A DNA stretch of 64,000 bases from the NCBI RefSeq assembly GCF_012999535.1, contig NZ_JABBWV010000019.1:59509-123508 (forward strand), written 5' to 3'. Position numbers and translations under genes: made by a program. Positions 17,990 through 26,685 of the stretch are shown here, piece by piece. The notes under the pieces were generated by a model, which had not been told where the DNA came from, did not search any database, and worked only from the letters and a program-made list of their open reading frames with translations. The stretch comes from Microbispora sp. H11081. GTDB lineage: Bacteria > Actinomycetota > Actinomycetes > Streptosporangiales > Streptosporangiaceae. Position 1 is the first letter of the stretch, and the number at the start of each line of letters is the position of its first letter.

Positions 17990-18601
17990 TCAGGTCACGA
18001 TCAGCACTTCGAGCGTCCGGGGGCCGTGGACGCCCTCGATCCGGTTCAGCTCGATGTCGCTGGTCGCCGACGGGCCGCTGATCCAGGTCAGGGGGCGTGT
18101 GGGGTCCAGCCGGGCGACGGCGTCAGGCACCCCCGCCACGATCCGCGCGGCGCGCACCACGCACAGGTGGTAGTCGGGCACCAGCGAGAGCGCCCGCCGC
18201 CCCTGGCCGGGCCCGGCGTCGAGGACGATCGTGCCGGTCTCGGCGATCGCGACCGCGCAGGTGGTGAGCACGCCGTCGACCTCGTCGAGGCCGGCGGCGC
18301 TCAGCGGCGGATCGTCGGCGATCGCCGCCACGCCCTCGGCGGCGGACCACGCGGAGGGGAACCCCGCGGGCACGACGACCCTGCGCGCCCCGCGCCCGGC
18401 GAGAGATCGCGCGACGCGGTCCGCCACGCCCGCCTCGTCCACGACGTGGACCACGGCGCGGTAGTCGCGGACCCGCTGCTCGAACAGGCGGATGTCGCCC
18501 GGCGCCGAGGTGGGCCCGCGGTAGGCGCGGGCGATCTCTACGTCGGGCACGCCCGCCAGGGCGCGGCGGACCCGGTTGAGTATCAGGTCGCGGGAGCTCA
18601 T
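17990..18601 (-). CDS. lutC: Lactate utilization protein C (LUD domain)
   Basis: 203 residues, LUD-domain protein of the LutABC L-lactate dehydrogenase complex. Visible are SSRDLILNRVRRALAG at the N terminus, GVLTTCAVAIAETGTIVLD in the centre and LTWISGPSATSDIELNRIEGVHGPR at the end, the usual LutC C-terminal motif. The ATG at 18601 overlaps the lutB stop by four bases (ATGA). The open frame extends upstream into lutB sequence, but that part is shadow. Confidence 0.93.
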   Translation of the reverse strand: MSSRDLILNRVRRALAGVPDVEIARAYRGPTSAPGDIRLFEQRVRDYRAVVHVVDEAGVADRVARSLAGRGARRVVVPAGFPSAWSAAEGVAAIADDPPLSAAGLDEVDGVLTTCAVAIAETGTIVLDAGPGQGRRALSLVPDYHLCVVRAARIVAGVPDAVARLDPTRPLTWISGPSATSDIELNRIEGVHGPRTLEVLIVT

Positions 18602-20013
18602 CGGCGGCCTCCGTCCGTGCGGTCCCACCAGTCGCGGAACGACTCCCTTGGCACCTCGGGGAGATCCCTGGTGTCGGTCCACCTGCCGAGCGGCCCCGGC
18701 AGTCTGCGGGGCACGAACCGGCGCAGCCGTCCTCCGGCCCGCTGCAGGGCCGCCAGCCGCCCCTGCCGCTCGAACACCCATCCGGCCGCCGCCATCCCGG
18801 CGCGCTCCGGCCAGGAGTGGCGGGCGCGGGAACGCAGGTCCACGAGTACGGACGGGATGTCGATGGCCACCGGGCAGACCTCGTAGCAAGCGCCGCACAG
18901 CGAGGAGGCGTACGGCAGCGAGCGGTCGAGCTCGGAGCCCATGCCGCGCAACTGCGGTGTCAGGATCGCCCCGATCGGCCCTGGATAGACCGAGCCGTAC
19001 GCGTGGCCGCCGGTCCGCTCGTACACCGGGCAGACGTTGAGGCAGGCCGAGCAGCGGATGCAGCGCAGCGCCTGCCGTCCGACCTCGTCGGCGAGGACGC
19101 CGGTGCGGCCGTTGTCGAGCAGCACGAGGTGGAACTCCTGCCCCTCCGCGGCGCCGGTCCACATCGAGGTGTAGGGGTTCATCCGCTCCCCCGTGGAGCT
19201 GCGCGGCAGGAGCTGGAGGAAGACCTCCAGGTCACGCCAGGACGGCAGCACCTTCTCTATGCCGACGACGCTGATCAGGGTGCGCGGCAGGGTCAGGCAC
19301 ATGCGGCCGTTGCCCTCCGACTCGAGCACGACCATGGTGCCGGTCTCGGCGATCGCGAAGTTCGCCCCGGAGATCGCCACCTTGGTCTTCAGGAAGCGCT
19401 CGCGCAGGTGGAGCCGGGCCGCCTCGGCCAGCGCCGCGGGGTCGTCGGTCAGGTCGTCGGGGGCGGGCCTGCCCCAGCCGGACATGTGCTCGGCGAAGAC
19501 CTCCCGGATCTCCGCGCGGTTGCGGTGGATGGCGGGGACGAGGATGTGCGAGGGCCGGTCGTCGCCCAGTTGCACGATCAGCTCGGCGAGGTCGGTCTCG
19601 TAAGCGGTGATGCCGTGCTCCAGCAGCGCCTCGTTGAGGCCGATCTCCTGGGTGGCCATCGACTTGACCTTGACGACCTCGGTCTCGCCGGTGGCCTTCA
19701 CCAGGTCGGCGACGATCCGGTTGGCCTCGGCCGCGCCGGCGGCCCAGTGGACGCGGCCCCCGGCCGCCGTGACCGCCTCCTCCAGCTGGACCAGATATCT
19801 GTCCAGGTTGCGGAGCGTGTGCTCCTTGATCGCCTTGCCGGCCTCGCGTAGCTCGGCCCAGTCGGGCGCCTCCGCGACGACGCCCGCCCGCCTGGCCCTG
19901 ATGGTCCCGGTCGCCTTGCGCAGGTTGAACCGCAACTGCGAGTCCCGTACGGCTCTCGCGGCGTTGCGGGGGAAGGGACGGTCCGCCGGCATGCCGAGGA
20001 AGGTGACGCTCAT
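18598..20013 (-). CDS. lutB: Lactate utilization iron-sulfur protein B
   Basis: 471 residues. An N-terminal LUD domain is followed by two [4Fe-4S] clusters: CIRCSACLNVCPVYE and CGACYEVCPVAIDIP, then a C-terminal region. It acts with LutA and LutC in cytoplasmic oxidation of L-lactate to pyruvate. KVKSMATQEIGLNEAL, AETGTMVVLESEGNGRM and GGHAYGSVYPGPIGAILTP are LutB family segments. The start ATG at 20013 overlaps the lutA stop by four bases; the longer upstream frame lies across lutA and is not used. Confidence 0.94.
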   Translation of the reverse strand: MSVTFLGMPADRPFPRNAARAVRDSQLRFNLRKATGTIRARRAGVVAEAPDWAELREAGKAIKEHTLRNLDRYLVQLEEAVTAAGGRVHWAAGAAEANRIVADLVKATGETEVVKVKSMATQEIGLNEALLEHGITAYETDLAELIVQLGDDRPSHILVPAIHRNRAEIREVFAEHMSGWGRPAPDDLTDDPAALAEAARLHLRERFLKTKVAISGANFAIAETGTMVVLESEGNGRMCLTLPRTLISVVGIEKVLPSWRDLEVFLQLLPRSSTGERMNPYTSMWTGAAEGQEFHLVLLDNGRTGVLADEVGRQALRCIRCSACLNVCPVYERTGGHAYGSVYPGPIGAILTPQLRGMGSELDRSLPYASSLCGACYEVCPVAIDIPSVLVDLRSRARHSWPERAGMAAAGWVFERQGRLAALQRAGGRLRRFVPRRLPGPLGRWTDTRDLPEVPRESFRDWWDRTDGGRR

Positions 20014-20747
20014 CGGACTCCCGCCGTCTCGGTCGCGCAGAGGATCTCGGCCAGGTGCATCACCCGTACGCCGGACTTCTGCCGGCCGAGCATGCCGCCG
20101 ATGTGCATCAGGCACGAGTTGTCGGCCGCGCACAGCACCTCGGCGCCGGTGCCGAGGACCGCGCGCGCCTTGTCGGCGCACATCGCCGCCGACACGTCGG
20201 CGTTCTTCAGCGCGAAGGTGCCGCCGAAGCCGCAGCACTCCTCCGCGCCCGGCAGCGGCACCAGTTCCAGCCCCTTGACGGCGCGTAGCAGCGTCAGCGG
20301 GCGGTCGCCCAGGTGGAGCCCCCGCAGCGAGTGGCAGGTCGGGTGGTAGGTGACCCGGTGCGGGAAGTACGCGCCCACGTCGGTCACCCCCAGCACGTCG
20401 ACCAGGAACTCGGTCAGCTCGTAGGTCCTCGGCACGACCCGCGCCACCGCGTCGGCGAAGGGTCCCCGCGGCCCGGCCAGCCTCGGGTACTGCTCGCGGA
20501 TCATGGCCGCGCACGAGCCGGAGGGGACGACGACCGCGTCGTAGCCGCGCAGCGCCGCCACGCCCCGCTTGGCCAGTCGTACGGCCTCGTCGCGGTAGCC
20601 GGTGTTGGCGTGCATCTGGCCGCAGCAGGTCTGGGCGTGGGGGAAGTCGGCCTCGACGCCGAGCCGGCGCAGCAGGCGCACGACCGCCCGCCCGGTGTCC
20701 GGGAAGAGCGTGTCGTTGACGCAGGTGACGAACAGGGCTACCCGCAC
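20010..20747 (-). CDS. lutA: Lactate utilization (Fe-S) protein A
   Basis: 245 residues with two cysteine-rich CCG-domain motifs: TCCGQMHANTGY near residue 41 and ECCGFGGTFALKNADVS near 170, as in GlpC/HdrB-type subunits. First gene of lutABC. The start is GTG at 20747 with GGGAGG six bases upstream. Divergent from the FadR-type regulator, with two operator copies in the shared promoter region, so expression should respond to lactate through that regulator. Confidence 0.94.
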   Translation of the reverse strand: MRVALFVTCVNDTLFPDTGRAVVRLLRRLGVEADFPHAQTCCGQMHANTGYRDEAVRLAKRGVAALRGYDAVVVPSGSCAAMIREQYPRLAGPRGPFADAVARVVPRTYELTEFLVDVLGVTDVGAYFPHRVTYHPTCHSLRGLHLGDRPLTLLRAVKGLELVPLPGAEECCGFGGTFALKNADVSAAMCADKARAVLGTGAEVLCAADNSCLMHIGGMLGRQKSGVRVMHLAEILCATETAGVR

Positions 20748-20766
20748 GTGCCCTCCCGGGCGTGTA

Positions 20767-20792
20767 TGGTCAGACCAAATATGGTCAGACCA
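20767..20792. promoter_or_regulatory. Two FadR/LldR-type operators (TGGTCAGACCA)
   Basis: The palindrome TGGTCAGACCA occurs twice, at 20767-20777 and 20782-20792, 15 bases apart start to start and set in a larger TATGGTCAGACCA/TGGTCAGACCATA symmetry. It matches the TGGTNNGACCA consensus of FadR-subfamily GntR regulators. It lies 20 bases upstream of lutA and 49 bases before the regulator gene, so one site pair can control both divergent transcripts. Confidence 0.88.
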
Positions 20793-20840
20793 TACATCCT
20801 GGTGCGCCCTCCGGCGACACCGGCGTCATGAGGAGCCGCG

Positions 20841-21566
20841 GTGACCGTCGAGAAAGCCCGGCGTGGGGACGCCCGCCCGCGCGCCTTCGAGGAGGTGCTC
20901 GCCCGCATCGAGGAGCGCATAGCGGCCGACGGCCTGACCGTGGGCGACCGGCTGCCGGGCGAACGCCAGCTCGCCGAGCAGCTCGGCGTCGGCCGGTCGT
21001 CGGTCAGGGAGGCGCTGCGCGTGCTGGAGACCCTCGGCGTTGTCACGTCGCAGGTGGGCCGGGGCCCGGACGCCGGGGCGGTGCTCACCTCCCGCCCGGG
21101 AAGCGCGCTCACCGAACTGCTCCGGCTGCATCTCGGCCTCGCCACGCTCTCGATGCGCGAGGTGATCGACACCCGGCTGATGATCGAGCAGTGGGCCGCC
21201 GTCCGGGCGGCGACGGCCCCGTCGGCGGCTTCCACGCGCACGGCGGCGGCGCGGATGGCGGAGGCGGTCGCGGCCATGGACGCGACCCGCGACGCCGCCG
21301 AGTTCGTCGAGCACGACATCGCCTTCCACCTGGCTCTGGCCGAGGCGCCGGGCAACCGGCTGATCGTGGCGGTCATGCGGGCGCTGCGCGACTCCGTGCG
21401 CCGCTACGCCGAGGACGCCGTCGTACGGCTCGGCGACACCGGCGGGCTGCAGGACGACCACCGGCGCATCCACCGGGCCATCGAGGACGGAGACGCCGGC
21501 GCGGCGGCCGACGCGGTCGCGGCGCACCTCGCCCGCGCCTATCCGGACCCCGCCCGGCAGTCATAG
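20841..21566 (+). CDS. lutR: FadR-family GntR regulator of lut operon (LutR/LldR-like)
   Basis: 241 residues. Winged helix-turn-helix at ~17-85 (LTVGDRLPGERQLAEQLGVG, SSVREALRVLETLGVV) and an all-helical FCD ligand domain from ~100 (MREVIDTRLMIEQWAA, EFVEHDIAFHLALAEAPGN, DDHRRIHRAIEDGDAGAA) with the metal-binding Asp/His pattern. GTG start, GAGGAG upstream. Its location next to lutABC and twin FadR-type operators argues for lactate-responsive, autoregulated repression. Confidence 0.9.
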   Translation: MTVEKARRGDARPRAFEEVLARIEERIAADGLTVGDRLPGERQLAEQLGVGRSSVREALRVLETLGVVTSQVGRGPDAGAVLTSRPGSALTELLRLHLGLATLSMREVIDTRLMIEQWAAVRAATAPSAASTRTAAARMAEAVAAMDATRDAAEFVEHDIAFHLALAEAPGNRLIVAVMRALRDSVRRYAEDAVVRLGDTGGLQDDHRRIHRAIEDGDAGAAADAVAAHLARAYPDPARQS

Positions 21567-21920
21567 AGCGCGTTCTCACCACACGCGCGGCCGACATCCG
21601 GCCTCGTTTCATCGCCTTTCACGGCCGTCGCGCCGGATGGCAAGAAATCCGGGCCTTCACCCCGCCGGTTCTGGACCGGCCCGCGCCGGCGCCGGCGGAG
21701 GGTCGTTCCAGCGGCCCCGACCTGGCGATCCAGTCGGGTCACGGGCGAGGTGGCGATCATCTGGCGGACACCAGGTCTGGGTTAAGGGCCGAATATAACC
21801 CGTCGCGAAGCATGTCCGGCCTATTACCCGGACTTGTCTGGATATGACAGCCCCTGTAAAGATCGGTTTAGCCTTCAACTATTTAGTTGCGGGTTTCGCT
21901 GTCACGGATGGAGGAGAGGC
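21567..21920. other. Intergenic region, 354 bases, no gene seen
   Basis: No coding frame is supported. A small hairpin GTCCGG/CCGGAC (21814-21833) followed by TTGTCT lies about 250 bases past the lutR stop. The last 100 bases are relatively A+T-rich (GTAAAGATCGG, CAACTATTTAGTTG) and probably hold the promoter of the secreted-protein gene. Confidence 0.5.
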
Positions 21921-22355
21921 ATGAAGCGCACCACTCCCGTTTTCGCCGTCGTCCTCGGCGTCTTCGGCGCCATGCTCACCGGAATCGGTCCCGCCTCCGC
22001 GGCCCCTTCCGGCGTCGACTGCTCCGCGGGCGGATACACGCGGGCCTACGCCGGCTGGATCTACTCCAACTACAGGCGGGTGGCCGTGGACGGCCGCCAG
22101 TACGGCCTCGGCAATCCGGAGCCGGTCACGTACGAGATCTGTCTCGACATCCCGGACGACTCGACGTTCACGATCGAGGTGCGGAGCTGGGCCAACCAGG
22201 TCGAGACCGTGTTCGTGGACGACCGGCCCGGCGACAAGATCTTCCGCTACACGCTCGACACCCCCATGAGCTTCTGGCAGATCTACGGCACGATGACCGG
22301 TCCCGACAACACCGTGCTCAACTACACCTGGCACGAGAAGCAGATCCCCGCCTGA
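21921..22355 (+). CDS. Small secreted protein of unknown function
   Basis: 144 residues. The N terminus MKRTTPVFAVVLGVFGAMLT followed by GIGPASAA is a clear Sec signal peptide, likely cut after ASAA at about residue 28. The mature ~115 residues have one cysteine pair (Cys in VDCSAGG and EICLDIP) and are rich in aromatic and beta-prone residues (YAGWIYSNYRR, TFTIEVRSWANQVETVFVDD). No family was recognised. The ATG at 21921 is chosen over an upstream in-frame ATG because GGAGGAGAGG directly precedes it and it starts the signal peptide. A hairpin follows the stop. Confidence 0.8.
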   Translation: MKRTTPVFAVVLGVFGAMLTGIGPASAAPSGVDCSAGGYTRAYAGWIYSNYRRVAVDGRQYGLGNPEPVTYEICLDIPDDSTFTIEVRSWANQVETVFVDDRPGDKIFRYTLDTPMSFWQIYGTMTGPDNTVLNYTWHEKQIPA

Positions 22356-22366
22356 CTTTCCGGAAC

Positions 22367-22401
22367 GGCCCGGCCTCCTCACATCGTCAGGCGGCCGGGC
22401 C
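22367..22401 (+). terminator. Hairpin terminator after secreted-protein gene
   Basis: GGCCCGGCC (22367-22375) pairs perfectly with GGCCGGGCC (22393-22401), starting 12 bases after the stop codon. Confidence 0.65.
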
Positions 22402-22605
22402 TTCGGCGGGCATCCCACCTCCCCCGCCGCGCGGACCCGGGAAGGCGTGGAGATCGGAGATCGGCCATGAGGATGCCGCACGGTGGAGAGAATAGAAGAG
22501 AGTAAATCCAGGTAGAGGTCTTACATTCGCGAGCGGGTGACGGCTTTTCCGCAAAGGGGATGTCATGAAGACGGAGGCGCCGCAAGCCCTTCCGGCCTCG
22601 CACAC

Positions 22606-22634
22606 TTGACACGACTGACACCTGGGTGATTTAT
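22606..22634 (+). promoter_or_regulatory. Possible promoter of the LAL regulator gene
   Basis: TTGACA (22606-22611), then 17 bases, then ATTTAT (22629-22634), a weak -10. The predicted transcription start falls on the ATG at 22641, which would make the mRNA leaderless; no ribosome-binding site precedes either candidate start. Confidence 0.35.
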
Positions 22635-22640
22635 GGATTT

Positions 22641-25496
22641 ATGGGGCATTTGACCGACGATGATCGTAGGACTGATGATAGGTCCGATTTCTGTAGATCG
22701 TCGTGGCCTGGTTGGCGTGGTCGCGCCCGAGAGTGGGCGCTTGTCGTCAGATTGCTGCAGGAGGCCGAGGTAGGCCGGGGCGCGGTCTTACTGGTCGAGG
22801 GCCGGTCAGGCGTCGGAAAGAGTCGCATGCTCGGCCTAACCACCACCGCGGCGGCGAGGGCGGGACTGGGAGTCGCTCACGGCTCGGCGGACGAACTGAC
22901 CCAGCTGATACCCCTCGCCCCGCTCACGTCGGCGCTCGGGGAATCGGGCCGTGCGCTTCTCGCGGCCGCTCACATGAACGTCTGGGGTCAGGTCGATCAA
23001 CGCCTGCTGCTGGTGGAACACCTGCAGGAACAGTTGGAGCGGCGGGTGGCCCAGGAGCCGATGCTCCTGGCGTTGGACGACCTGCACTGGGCTGATCCGA
23101 TAACTCTGCTGGCGTTGCGGTCGATGACCAGAGATCTCACCTCCTATCCGCTCGTCTGGATGCTGAGCCGTACGACCGGCAGCGGCGACTGCCCCCGCCT
23201 CAACCGTCTGTTCGACCTGCTGGAAAGTGACGGCGCGATCCGGATCACGCTGGGGGCGCTGGACCAGCCGGCGGTGGCGGACGTCATCACCGACGTCCTC
23301 GGGGCGAAGCCCGAGCCGGACGTGCTGGCCTTGGCCGGCATCGCGGACGGCAACCCCTTCCTGCTCGTCGATCTACTGGAGAAGTTCAAAGGCGAGGGCG
23401 TCTTCCAGGTCGCCGATGGTCGCGCGCGGATGGCGGCGTCCCCGCCGCATACTCAGGCGTTCATGCGGGAGCGCCTGGAAGGGCTGTCGGCACGGACCAG
23501 GCATCTGCTCCAGTGCGCCGGAATCCTCGGGCGTTCGTTCTCGGTGAAGGATCTGGCCGAGATGCTCGGCGAATCGACCAATGGTCTGTTGCCGATGCTG
23601 GAAGAGGCGATGTCGGCGGGCATCATCGAACCTGCCGGAGACGAACTCACATTCCGGCACGATCTGCTGTGGCAGGCGGTGGTCAGAACCATCCCCGACT
23701 CCGTACGCCGGGCCATGCACCACGATGCGGGCAAGATGCTGCTCAAACGGAGCGGATCGGCTGTTCCCGCCGCCGCGCATCTCATTCACAGTGCCGGCCG
23801 CGGTGATACCTACGCGCTACTCGGGCTCGACCGAGCGGCGCGCGAGGTGCTGCGGTCCTCACCTCAGACCGCCGTCGACCTCGCCCTACGGGCGCTCGAA
23901 CTCAGCGACTCCGCCGACCCCGACTGGTTCGGCCGCGCCGCCACAGCCGTCGACGCCCTGACGGTCATCGGACGCCTGACCGAGGCGGCCGATCTCGCCC
24001 GTTCCGCACTCGGCAGGGCCCCGCCCCTCCACGCCTGTCGCCTGCGATGCGCGCTGGCGCACATCCTGCTTCTGAGCGGCCGGCCGGCGGACGCGATATC
24101 CGAGGCCGAGAACCTGCTCGCTGAGAAAGACCTGCCCGATGACCTTCGCGGCATCGCCGAATGGACGATGTTCTGGGGGCTCACCTGCCTGAACGACTTC
24201 CGGAAAGGGCGGCGGCAGGCGGAGGCCGTTCTGGCCGAGCGCGAACGGCACGCCGATGCCGCGGTCGTCGGAGCGCTCCTGCTGCTCGCTCGGTTCGCCA
24301 TGGTCGACGGGCGGATCGCCGACTCGTTCACGCACCTGTGCGAAGCCCTGCGCATCACCGACCGCGGCACCGCCGAGGCCATCCAGCGCCCGTATACGCG
24401 CCTGATACTGAGCCTCTACCACAGGGCCATGCGCGAGTTCGACGCGGCCGAGACCGCCATCCAGGCCGCCGAGGAGGAGATCAACGACCTCGGGCTGACC
24501 GTGCTCGCCGCACAACCCGCGCTGTTCCGCTCCGTTCTCTATCTGGGCGTCGGCCGACTCGACGACGCGGCCGCCGAGGCGCAGGCCGGGAGCATGACCG
24601 CGGAAGAACTCGGCACACACGGGTTCAACCGCGTCGGGCTGTCCATACTCGCCGTCATCTCCCTGCGGCAGGGCGACCTCGACGCCGCGGTCCGGCACAT
24701 CGAGCGGTTCCAGTCCATCCAGGCCGCACCCGAGATGTTGTACGGATCGGTGTGGGAGAAGTGGGTGATGGCGGCGGTGGCCGAGGCCCAAGGCGATCCC
24801 GGGCGCGCGGTCGGCATTCTCGACGCCATCTACACCGACGAGGAGAAGCGGCGCTGGACACTACTCACGACGCCTCTCACGGCCGCCTGGATGACCCGGC
24901 TGGCGCTGGCCGCGGCGAACCGTCCGTACGCGCGTGCCATCCTCGACACGGCCGAGTACCTGGCCCGCAACAACCCGGACTACCCACTCTTCGCCGTCAC
25001 GTTCGCCCACTCCCGCGGCCTTTTCCATCAGGACCCCGACGCGTTGGCCGCCGCCGCTGACCAACCCGAACCGTGGGCACGCGCCCTGGTCGCCGAAGAC
25101 CTCGGCGTCCTGCTGTCCACCAGGCCCGGCGCCGATGCCACCGCCAAGGCCGTCGACAGCCTGGACGAGGCGCTCGACGGCTACGAGCGCATCGGCGCGC
25201 TCGGGGACGTGGCCCGCGTGCGAGCCCGGCTTCGGGCGCTTGGTGTGCGGCGCCGCCACTGGGGCCAATCCCAGCGGCCGGCCTTCGGATGGGACAGCCT
25301 CACCGACACGGAACGCGCCGTCGCCAGCCTGATCATCAGGGGCATGACCAACCGCCAGATCGCCCAGCAGATGTTCCTGTCGCCGCACACGGTGTCCACC
25401 CACCTTCGCCGGATGTTCGGCAAACTCAACATCGCTTCCCGTACCGAACTGGCCCGCATCGTCGCCGAGAAGTGCCCCGAACTCATCAGAAGTTGA
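22641..25496 (+). CDS. LAL-type LuxR-family transcriptional regulator (large ATP-binding)
   Basis: 951 residues from ATG 22641 (GTG 22626 would add five). An N-terminal STAND/AAA ATPase domain has Walker A EGRSGVGKS (about 53-61) and Walker B LLALDDLHWAD. A long TPR-like helical middle follows, and the C terminus is a LuxR helix-turn-helix: LTDTERAVASLIIRGMTNRQ, then SPHTVSTHLRRMFGKLNI. LAL proteins are usually pathway-specific activators of secondary metabolism or sugar genes, with ATP- and ligand-dependent assembly. No obvious target cluster lies beside it, so its regulon is unknown; the small secreted protein and the DUF4328 gene are the closest neighbours. Confidence 0.92.
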   Translation: MGHLTDDDRRTDDRSDFCRSSWPGWRGRAREWALVVRLLQEAEVGRGAVLLVEGRSGVGKSRMLGLTTTAAARAGLGVAHGSADELTQLIPLAPLTSALGESGRALLAAAHMNVWGQVDQRLLLVEHLQEQLERRVAQEPMLLALDDLHWADPITLLALRSMTRDLTSYPLVWMLSRTTGSGDCPRLNRLFDLLESDGAIRITLGALDQPAVADVITDVLGAKPEPDVLALAGIADGNPFLLVDLLEKFKGEGVFQVADGRARMAASPPHTQAFMRERLEGLSARTRHLLQCAGILGRSFSVKDLAEMLGESTNGLLPMLEEAMSAGIIEPAGDELTFRHDLLWQAVVRTIPDSVRRAMHHDAGKMLLKRSGSAVPAAAHLIHSAGRGDTYALLGLDRAAREVLRSSPQTAVDLALRALELSDSADPDWFGRAATAVDALTVIGRLTEAADLARSALGRAPPLHACRLRCALAHILLLSGRPADAISEAENLLAEKDLPDDLRGIAEWTMFWGLTCLNDFRKGRRQAEAVLAERERHADAAVVGALLLLARFAMVDGRIADSFTHLCEALRITDRGTAEAIQRPYTRLILSLYHRAMREFDAAETAIQAAEEEINDLGLTVLAAQPALFRSVLYLGVGRLDDAAAEAQAGSMTAEELGTHGFNRVGLSILAVISLRQGDLDAAVRHIERFQSIQAAPEMLYGSVWEKWVMAAVAEAQGDPGRAVGILDAIYTDEEKRRWTLLTTPLTAAWMTRLALAAANRPYARAILDTAEYLARNNPDYPLFAVTFAHSRGLFHQDPDALAAAADQPEPWARALVAEDLGVLLSTRPGADATAKAVDSLDEALDGYERIGALGDVARVRARLRALGVRRRHWGQSQRPAFGWDSLTDTERAVASLIIRGMTNRQIAQQMFLSPHTVSTHLRRMFGKLNIASRTELARIVAEKCPELIRS

Positions 25497-25656
25497 GCGG
25501 GTCTTCACATTGGAGCGGGGTCGTGTTCTCGCCTGATCGCCGAGCGTGATCACCGTGCACCACCCTTCCTCGCGAGGTGGCCCCGGACCGGATTAGCGCG
25601 ATCGCGGACGGGATAAGAGTGAGGCAGGTCACACACCCGGCGCGGGGGGAGAACAG

Positions 25657-26685
25657 ATGCGGTCCACGTCGTCAGCGGTGAGCCGGGCGGCTGCTGGAGT
25701 GTACGCCGCTCTCGCCGCCCAGGTCGTCTCCGTGGCCGCGCTGGCAGTGTTCGAGGAGTCCAGGGGCGCGCGGCTGGCCTCGCAGATCGCGGCCTTCGGC
25801 GGGGATCCCGCCTCTCCCGCCGCGCGGACCGTCAGCGGCGCGGCGACGACGTTCGCCGTGCTGGTCCTGGCGCTCCTCGCCGCCACCGTGATCACCGCGG
25901 TCGCCTTCCTGTCCTGGCTGCGGCAGGTGCGCCCCGGCACGCCGCCCGTCGCGCTCGCGGCGGCGTGCCTCGTGCCCGGCGTGAACCTGGTGGTCCCGCC
26001 GTTCCTGGCGGACCTCGCCTGGCGTGAGGCGCCCGTGCCGCCGCGCGGCGGCCGGGCCGGGCTCGCGCGGCAGACGAGCGGCGCGCGCGGAACAGAGCGC
26101 GGCGGCACAGGAAACGGCGGCACAGGGCCCGGCGAGCGCACCCGCTGGCTGGTGCTCCTCGCCTGCTGGTGGATGAGCTGGCTGGCGGTGCTCGGGCTGG
26201 TGTTCGCCGGCCAGGGGCGGGACGGGCTGACCGGCCTCGGCGTGTCGCAGGCCGCCGCGACCGCCGTCGCGGCGCTCCTGTTCGCCTCGGCCGTCCGCGA
26301 GGTCACCGCCCGGCACACGGGTGCGGGACTCGGCCGCACGGCCCGGCCCCCGGCCCGGTCGCAGGCCCGGTCACAGGCTCTGTCACAGGTACTGTCACAG
26401 GATCGGCCGCAGGATCTCCCGCGGGTCCGCGTCGGCCAGGCCCTGGACGAAGCCCGCAACCCAGCACTCGACCAGGCACGCGACCAGGCACTCGGCCAGG
26501 CCGAACGGCCGTCCGGCAGGCCCGTCGCCTACACCGCACCCGCCGACGGCGGCGGAGAGGATCACCGGTCGGGCGACGGCCCCGAACTGCCGGAGCTGGC
26601 GTGCCAGAGCCGCCGCTGGGGCTCCCCCGACAGGCCGGGCAACCGCTCTCCCCGCGCGGCCGGCGGAGCGCCGTTGTCGGAGTAG
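25657..26685 (+). CDS. DUF4328-type membrane protein with Gln/Ser-rich tail
   Basis: 342 residues. Four hydrophobic segments: ~12-32 (AAGVYAALAAQVVSVAALAV), ~66-88, ~105-125 and ~165-200 (WLVLLACWWMSWLAVLGLVF), with the W-rich layout of DUF4328. From ~230 on it is low-complexity, with degenerate RSQAxSQ and DQARDQALGQ repeats. The last 124 bases overlap the 3' end of dnaE2 on the opposite strand; since the DnaE2 C terminus looks conserved, it is this tail that has grown across. Function unknown. Confidence 0.65.
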   Translation: MRSTSSAVSRAAAGVYAALAAQVVSVAALAVFEESRGARLASQIAAFGGDPASPAARTVSGAATTFAVLVLALLAATVITAVAFLSWLRQVRPGTPPVALAAACLVPGVNLVVPPFLADLAWREAPVPPRGGRAGLARQTSGARGTERGGTGNGGTGPGERTRWLVLLACWWMSWLAVLGLVFAGQGRDGLTGLGVSQAAATAVAALLFASAVREVTARHTGAGLGRTARPPARSQARSQALSQVLSQDRPQDLPRVRVGQALDEARNPALDQARDQALGQAERPSGRPVAYTAPADGGGEDHRSGDGPELPELACQSRRWGSPDRPGNRSPRAAGGAPLSE

